From Pseudomonas saxonica (GTDB lineage Bacteria; Pseudomonadota; Gammaproteobacteria; Pseudomonadales; Pseudomonadaceae): a DNA stretch of 64,000 nucleotides. The DNA is taken from NCBI RefSeq assembly GCF_007858365.1, contig NZ_VFIO01000010.1, positions 1 to 64,000 of the forward strand. The letters are read 5' to 3'. A program made the translations under genes and the position numbers. The notes under the pieces were generated by a model. It did not search any database. It had not been told where the DNA came from and saw only the letters and a program-made list of their open reading frames with translations. Below, piece by piece: positions 59,490 through 64,000 of the stretch (position 1 is the stretch's first letter; each line of letters begins with the position of its first letter).

Positions 59490-60287
59490 TCAGATGGCGA
59501 GGCTGTCAACTACACCGCCGTCAACCCGCAAGGCTGCGCCGGTGGTGGCGGAGGAATAAGGGGAAGCGAGGTAGACGACCAAGTGGGCGACTTCGTCGAC
59601 CTCGGCGGCGCGCTGGATGATCGAACTTGGACGGGAGCTGCGCACGAAATTGTCAGCCTCATCGCGGATGCTGCGGCCGGAGACCTTGGCGGCCTCGGCC
59701 ACCAGGTTGGCGACTCCGTCGGTCAGTGTCGGCCCGGGCAATACTGCGTTGACGGTGACGCCGGTACCTGCCAGACGCTTGGCCAGACCGTGAGAGACGG
59801 CGAGGTTAGCGCTTTTGGTCACGCCGTAGTTGATCATGTCGGCAGGGGTGGCGATGCCCGATTCGGAGGAGATGAACAGGATCCTGCCCCATCCTTTCTC
59901 CACCATCCCCGGGGCGTAGTGGCGAGCCAGACGCACGCCGGACAGGACGTTGGTCTCGTAGAAGCGGGTCCACTCGCTGTCGGCAACCTTGAAGAAGTCG
60001 ACGTCGTCGTAGATGCCCAGGTTGTTGACCAGGATATCGGTCTTGGGGTGGGCGGCGAACAAGATTTCGGCACCAGCGGCGGTGCCCAAGTCGGCGACAA
60101 CGCCCTGTACCTGGCCACGACCGCCTTGGGCGCGCAGTTCGGCCAGGGCGGCATCCACCGATTTTTGACTGCGGCCGGCGATGACTACGTCGGCATGTGC
60201 GCGGGCCAGGCCGCGGGCAATGGCCAGGCCGATACCGCCGGTCGAGCCGCTGATGATGGCGGTGCGTCCGCCGAGGTCAATGATCAT
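59490..60287 (-). CDS. Short-chain dehydrogenase/reductase
   Basis: This 265-residue SDR has the cofactor loop GSTGGIG (14-20), NNLG (88-91), catalytic Ser141 (FISSESG) and Tyr154-x-x-x-Lys158 (NYGVTKSA). Arg/Gln at the end of the second strand (GRSQKS) favour NADPH. The ATG at 60287 opens directly into the Rossmann fold and is used instead of a longer start. It is convergent to LysR copy 1 and downstream of LysR copy 2 on the same strand, 86 bp apart. The substrate is not evident. Confidence 0.9.
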   Translation of the reverse strand: MIIDLGGRTAIISGSTGGIGLAIARGLARAHADVVIAGRSQKSVDAALAELRAQGGRGQVQGVVADLGTAAGAEILFAAHPKTDILVNNLGIYDDVDFFKVADSEWTRFYETNVLSGVRLARHYAPGMVEKGWGRILFISSESGIATPADMINYGVTKSANLAVSHGLAKRLAGTGVTVNAVLPGPTLTDGVANLVAEAAKVSGRSIRDEADNFVRSSRPSSIIQRAAEVDEVAHLVVYLASPYSSATTGAALRVDGGVVDSLAI

Positions 60288-60373
60288 GAAATGATTCCTG
60301 TGGGTGAGTTGCATTGATGGAAACCATGCTAGTAGGGCACCCTCAGACTGTAAAAGACGTCATTCGACTGAGT

Positions 60374-61285
60374 TCAGACCTTGCGGGTCTGTTCAGCCAG
60401 CGCCAACACCCGCTCGCGGAAAACCCCCACAATCGGTCGCAGGTCCACCTGATGCCAAGCCGTCCACAGCTGCAAGCTGGGGCTGAACCAGTCCAACTGG
60501 CGCAACACCACCGTGGGCCCCGCGCTGGCGGCCAGGCTGCTCTGCACCATGGCCAAGCCCAGCCCTGCGGACACCAGCCCGAGCACGCTCAGCGGGTCGG
60601 TCGCCTCCAGTGACAGGCGCGGGGTGAAGCCGGCATCGGCGCAACGGGCGATGAAGTCATCACGTTTGTTGATCTGGTCGGGCTGGCCGCCGGTGATGAT
60701 CCACTCCTGTTCATGCAGGTCGGCGGGGGTAAGTTCGGCCTTGGTCGCCAGCGGGTGTTCAGCGGGGATGGCCAGCAGCATTGGATCGTTCAGCACGGGC
60801 AGGGCAAGCAAGTCAGGGTCATTGACGGGTGCAGGTTCGCAGACCAGGGCGATGTCCAGGCTGCGTTGGCGCAGGCCTTCGAACAGCTCGCTTGGGGTCA
60901 TGTTGTAGAGGGCAATATGGATCTGTGGACGTTCGGCACGAATCGACCGAACAGCGCCGGGCAGCACGCCGGCATAGATGGCGTGGTTAACATAGCCGAT
61001 GCACAGGCCACCCTCTTCACCGCGGCCCAGGCGCTTACCCAGAGACTCCAGACGCTCGGCATGCTTGAGCAGGCCGCGGGCTTCGGACAGGAAGGTGCGC
61101 CCGTCAGTGGTCAGGAACAGGCGCTGGTTGCGTCGTTCGAACAGAGCCAGGCCGAGGTGGTCTTCGAGCTGGGCGATCTGGCGGCTCAGTGGGGATTGGG
61201 AAATGTGTAGCTGCTCCGCCGCTCGGCCGACGTTCTCACATTCGGCAACGGCGACGAAGTAGCGCAACTGACGTAGATCTTGCAT
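60374..61285 (-). CDS. LysR-family regulator, copy 2
   Basis: The 303-residue LysR regulator starts MQDLRQLRYFVAVAECENVG, with the same helix-turn-helix as copy 1 (QLHISQSPLSRQIAQLE) and effector segments LCIGYVNHAIYAGVLPG and LALVCEPAPVNDPDLLAL-like. It is clearly a paralogue of the regulator at 58541, differing more in the effector domain. It precedes the SDR gene on the same strand and may control it. The two genes probably arose by duplication and then took different ligands. Confidence 0.9.
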   Translation of the reverse strand: MQDLRQLRYFVAVAECENVGRAAEQLHISQSPLSRQIAQLEDHLGLALFERRNQRLFLTTDGRTFLSEARGLLKHAERLESLGKRLGRGEEGGLCIGYVNHAIYAGVLPGAVRSIRAERPQIHIALYNMTPSELFEGLRQRSLDIALVCEPAPVNDPDLLALPVLNDPMLLAIPAEHPLATKAELTPADLHEQEWIITGGQPDQINKRDDFIARCADAGFTPRLSLEATDPLSVLGLVSAGLGLAMVQSSLAASAGPTVVLRQLDWFSPSLQLWTAWHQVDLRPIVGVFRERVLALAEQTRKV

Positions 61286-61740
61286 TAGACCTCCAGGGGA
61301 CTGTCCTGCGTTTTATTAGGAAGGTTGTGACTTGGCTTGGCTCATTGCCTCGTCAGTGGCCTTGGCGCGCCCGCCAAGCCATACCCGTAATAGCCCACCC
61401 GCTGCCAGCAGACCGCCCGCGACCGAATGCAGCATAGCCAAGGTCCAGGCTGAGGACGGCGCCACCCAGCGCCACACATCTGCAGCGGTGGCACTGCGTC
61501 GAAGGTGAATTTATCCATACCAGCAAGGCCAGTGCTGCGCTGCTCTGTTGCTAGTGGCCCGTGAACTGTTGTCATACACACAGTCGTTTTACAAAGTGTC
61601 GGGTTGTTGCTGTTCAAACACCCTTTCTAGACCTGTTTTTCGGGGTTTTTGCGCTGGCATGAACCCTGCAAAGTGCCTGTCAGAGCCAGACTATGCCCAT
61701 AGATGCTCCCCTTATTGAGTCGGTGTGGAGTATTGAGTTG
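61286..61740. other. Intergenic region with a possible C-terminal gene remnant
   Basis: On the minus strand 61316 to about 61500 reads as a hydrophobic C-terminus, VWRWVAPSSAWTLAMLHSVA followed by GGLLAAGGLLRVWLGGRA and a hydrophilic tail to TAA at 61316-61318. The frame is broken upstream and I do not recognise the family, so it looks like the tail of a lost membrane protein. The rest (61510-61740) is the leader of the TonB receptor gene. Confidence 0.4.
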
Positions 61741-63843
61741 ATGTGGAAAAAGTCCGGAAAAAATGTTCAGCGTCTCAACCCGTTAACCACGGCGTCGAGC
61801 CTGGGTGTGCTGTTGATGCTGGTTCAGGGCGTAAGTGCGGCGGCGCAAGATCCGACGCTGGCCACGGTGGTGGTACAAGGTGCCAGCGCCAGTGAAGCGC
61901 AGAAAGCCGAGAAACAATTGAAGAAAATCGCCGGTAACACCGCAGTGGTGGATAACCACGTTATAGAGCAGGGCAGGGCCGCCAACGCCGAAGATGTGCT
62001 GGCCTTGCAACCCGGTGTGTTTGCCCAGGCCACCAGCGGCTCCGGGGCCAATAAAATCTCGATACGCGGCTCCGGCCTCAACACGTTTTATCAAGGCTAT
62101 GTACTGGGCATTAAGTTCCTGTTTGACGGCTTGCCCCTCACCGGGCCGGGTGGCACTCAGGAGGACATGCTCGACATGGCGTCGGTTGATCACACTGAAG
62201 TGCTTTATGGCGCCAATGCCTATTTGTATTCGGCGCTGTCGCTGGGGGGCGCGATCAATATGGTCAGCAAGACCGGGCGCACCGATCCGGGTAGCTCTGT
62301 GCGCCTGGAGGCGGGTAGTTTTGGTTACCGCAAACAGCAGCTCAGCACGGGCGGGGTAGTCGGCGACAGTGATTATTACGTCAGCGTGCTGCACAACGAA
62401 CGCGACGGTTATCAGCACGACACTTCTAACAAAGGGCAGGGGCTGGTAGCCAACTTCGGGCACGTGTTCAGCCCCAAACTGCAAACCCGTTTCTTCTTGC
62501 GTTATCGCGAAGAAACGCTGACTCAGGGCAACGCGCTGACCAAGTACCAGCTCAAGCATGATCCCAAGAGCAACGAGGTGCCGTTCGGGCGCAAAAAAGA
62601 CGGCTCGACCTTGCTCGGCAGCAAAACGACCTACACCTTTGATGACGATGCCAGGCTGGAAGTGGGTGTTGGTTATAACGATTATCCGTTGCTCAACGGC
62701 TGGCGCTACGCCGCCCAGCCGCAGGACTGGCGCTCCAAAGACCTGAACTTGACCCTGCGCTACCTGCGCACCGGCGATACGGTGTTCGGTTTGCCCAGCG
62801 ACAGCAACGTGACCTTCAGCACCACCCGGGCCTGGTTGGCTGACGTCAAATCCCACAGCCGCGCCACTGGCCAGACACTGCAAAAAACCGATTACACGGG
62901 CTCGCGCGATACGGTGTTTTCGGTGGGTAACGAATTGCAGTTGGGCGAGCGCACCTGGCTGTCCAGCGGCGTATCGTGGATCGATATCAAACGCAAGGCC
63001 GACATTCAGTACACCACCAGCGTCAACACCAGCGAGTTTCCCAGTGGCGTTGAATACAGTGAGTACGACTGGGCGCCGCGCTTGGGGCTGCGCTATCAGT
63101 TGACCCCGGATTTCGAGCTGTTCGGCAACGTCAGCCGCTCCATTGACCCGCCGGTGACCTGGCAGTTGGGCAGCACCGGCACCCCGTATATCCGTGATGT
63201 ACGCCCGCAAAAGGCCAACACCGTGGAGTTCGGCATTCGTGGCGGGCACGGTATCTTCGACGGCAGCCTGACGGTTTATCGCTCATGGGTGCAAAAGGAA
63301 TTGCTCTCTGTGGTGGTACGCCCGGCCAGTGCAACCCAAGATCAACTGATCGCGACCTCCAATGGCAGCGCAACAATTCACCAAGGGGTCGAGGCGGGGT
63401 TGAACGCATTGCTCTGGGAGAATCAGAACGGCGACAGCGTGGCGTTGCGCCAAGCCTATACCTATAACGATTTCCACTACCGCAACGACCCGGTATTTGG
63501 CGCCAATGAGCTGCCGGGCCTGCCGCGTCAGGTGTACCAGGCGGAGCTGCAATACCGTCAGGCCACGGGCTTTTACGCGCAACTCAATGCGCGTGCCGCG
63601 TCCAGCTATTACGTCGATTTCGCCAACACCTTGAGCGCCCCGTCCTATGTGCTGTGGGGGGCCAAAATCGGGTATGAAGCGCCGAGTAAAAAGTGGGAAG
63701 TGTTTGTCGATGCCCGCAATCTGACCAATCAACGCTACGCCACGGCGGCCAACACCACCTATGACGCCAAAGGGCAGGACTCGGCGAACTTCTTTGTGGG
63801 CGATCCCTTTAACGTCACCACTGGTGTGGCTTACCACTTCTGA
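61741..63843 (+). CDS. TonB-dependent outer-membrane receptor
   Basis: The 700-residue receptor has a signal peptide (to about 35, ending VSAAAQDP), then a TonB-box-like TLATVVVQG. The plug domain (about 60-190) shows NTAVVDNHVIEQGRAAN, VLALQPGVFAQ and SIRGSGLNTFYQG. A 22-strand barrel follows, ending FNVTTGVAYHF with terminal Phe. Receptors of this type take up siderophores, cobalamin or other scarce ligands. No regulator or transporter next to it indicates the ligand. ATG 61741 is chosen since the upstream 16 residues of the longer frame spoil the signal peptide. Confidence 0.92.
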   Translation: MWKKSGKNVQRLNPLTTASSLGVLLMLVQGVSAAAQDPTLATVVVQGASASEAQKAEKQLKKIAGNTAVVDNHVIEQGRAANAEDVLALQPGVFAQATSGSGANKISIRGSGLNTFYQGYVLGIKFLFDGLPLTGPGGTQEDMLDMASVDHTEVLYGANAYLYSALSLGGAINMVSKTGRTDPGSSVRLEAGSFGYRKQQLSTGGVVGDSDYYVSVLHNERDGYQHDTSNKGQGLVANFGHVFSPKLQTRFFLRYREETLTQGNALTKYQLKHDPKSNEVPFGRKKDGSTLLGSKTTYTFDDDARLEVGVGYNDYPLLNGWRYAAQPQDWRSKDLNLTLRYLRTGDTVFGLPSDSNVTFSTTRAWLADVKSHSRATGQTLQKTDYTGSRDTVFSVGNELQLGERTWLSSGVSWIDIKRKADIQYTTSVNTSEFPSGVEYSEYDWAPRLGLRYQLTPDFELFGNVSRSIDPPVTWQLGSTGTPYIRDVRPQKANTVEFGIRGGHGIFDGSLTVYRSWVQKELLSVVVRPASATQDQLIATSNGSATIHQGVEAGLNALLWENQNGDSVALRQAYTYNDFHYRNDPVFGANELPGLPRQVYQAELQYRQATGFYAQLNARAASSYYVDFANTLSAPSYVLWGAKIGYEAPSKKWEVFVDARNLTNQRYATAANTTYDAKGQDSANFFVGDPFNVTTGVAYHF

Positions 63844-63869
63844 CTCGGCGGGCCTGCCTTGGCCAGGCC

Positions 63870-64000
63870 TTACATCAGCAGATAGAGCAGCACGATGTTG
63901 ACCACCAACATCACCAGCGCCGTGGGTATTTGCGCCTTGATCACGGCGTATTTGTCCGGCAGCTCCAGCAGCGCGACGGGCACCATGTTGTAGTTGGCTG
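63870..64000 (-). CDS. DUF979-like membrane protein, C-terminal end (partial)
   Basis: The minus strand encodes the last 43 codons of a membrane protein: ANYNMVPVALLELPDKYAVI followed by KAQIPTALVMLVVNIVLLYLLM and a TAA at 63870-63872. This resembles the end of DUF979 family permeases, found beside pyrrolidone-carboxylate peptidase genes. The gene continues beyond the window edge. It is convergent with the TonB receptor gene, with a GGCCTGCC/GGCCAGGCC hairpin between them. Confidence 0.55.
   Translation of the reverse strand, partial: ANYNMVPVALLELPDKYAVIKAQIPTALVMLVVNIVLLYLLM

Noticed and set aside
61783..63249. Open frame of 488 codons antisense to the TonB receptor gene
   Set aside because: The plus-strand gene is a full receptor with signal peptide, plug and barrel. 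The minus-strand frame has no recognisable domain and arises from GC-rich codon structure.

Overview
The window reads as chromosome of a Pseudomonas, most likely of the P. fluorescens group. The reasons are alginate-type (AlgF/I/J/X) and NfrA/NfrB homologues, pyocin-like DNase and immunity genes, a REPIN-type repeat, sigma-54 promoters in front of organosulfur genes, and the general codon style. No rRNA operon or CRISPR array is present. One intact tRNA (Gln-UUG) and one tRNA-Val 3' fragment are seen.

Region 1 (1-10.7 kb) is a decayed accessory island. It opens with an IS3-family transposase tail and a broken tyrosine-recombinase gene. Then comes an array of colicin-E9-like DNase (HNH) bacteriocin modules: three toxin tips, each followed by an intact Im9-like immunity gene and a piece of a phage tail assembly (TAPI/lambda I) gene. 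A transposase-less IS21-like element of 1068 bp with a 5-bp target duplication sits exactly between modules 2 and 3. Phage Rz/Rz1 lysis-gene remnants, a lipoprotein gene, and an SOS pair (SRAP/YedK and orphan UmuD around a perfect LexA box) follow. The island ends with an esterase, a FrnE-type DsbA protein, a tRNA-Val 3' fragment and, beyond it, a fourth immunity-gene remnant.

Region 2 (10.8-15 kb) holds a GMC oxidoreductase, tRNA-Gln, an XRE-cupin regulator and a glutamine-synthetase-like ligase, a probable amine catabolic set.

Region 3 (15.1-36.9 kb) is the most striking. A long minus-strand locus encodes WecB, a BcsB-like subunit, an NfrB-type glycosyltransferase with a textbook MshEN c-di-GMP motif, and an NfrA-type outer-membrane TPR/barrel exporter. 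These are followed without real gaps by two AlgX/AlgJ-like SGNH proteins, an AlgI-like MBOAT, a tethered carrier protein, a DltA-like adenylation enzyme, an AlgF-like protein and an acyl-CoA dehydrogenase. I read it as a c-di-GMP-controlled amino-sugar exopolysaccharide with a Dlt/Alg hybrid pathway that decorates it with an activated, perhaps oxidised, (amino)acyl group. A DUF4434 lipoprotein lies convergent to it. A second-type BamA and a CpxR/CpxA-like two-component system lie upstream.

Region 4 (37.1-44.2 kb) is a galactarate/glucarate catabolic operon (KGSA dehydrogenase, GarD, MFS transporter, AraD1/FAH-like enzyme) with a divergent LysR regulator. Region 5 (44.2-47.4 kb) is a repeat array: three copies of a long imperfect inverted-repeat element alternate with two near-identical small genes.

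Region 6 (47.5-56.7 kb) is an organosulfur-type scavenging cluster: an aldo/keto reductase, an NtaA/SoxA-like monooxygenase, a complete Dpp/Opp-type ABC importer and an SfnC/DszC-like monooxygenase, with two sigma-54-type promoters. Region 7 (56.9-61.3 kb) has an aldo/keto reductase, an SRPBCC protein, an SDR and two paralogous LysR regulators. The window closes with a TonB-dependent receptor and the 3' end of a DUF979-like membrane gene.
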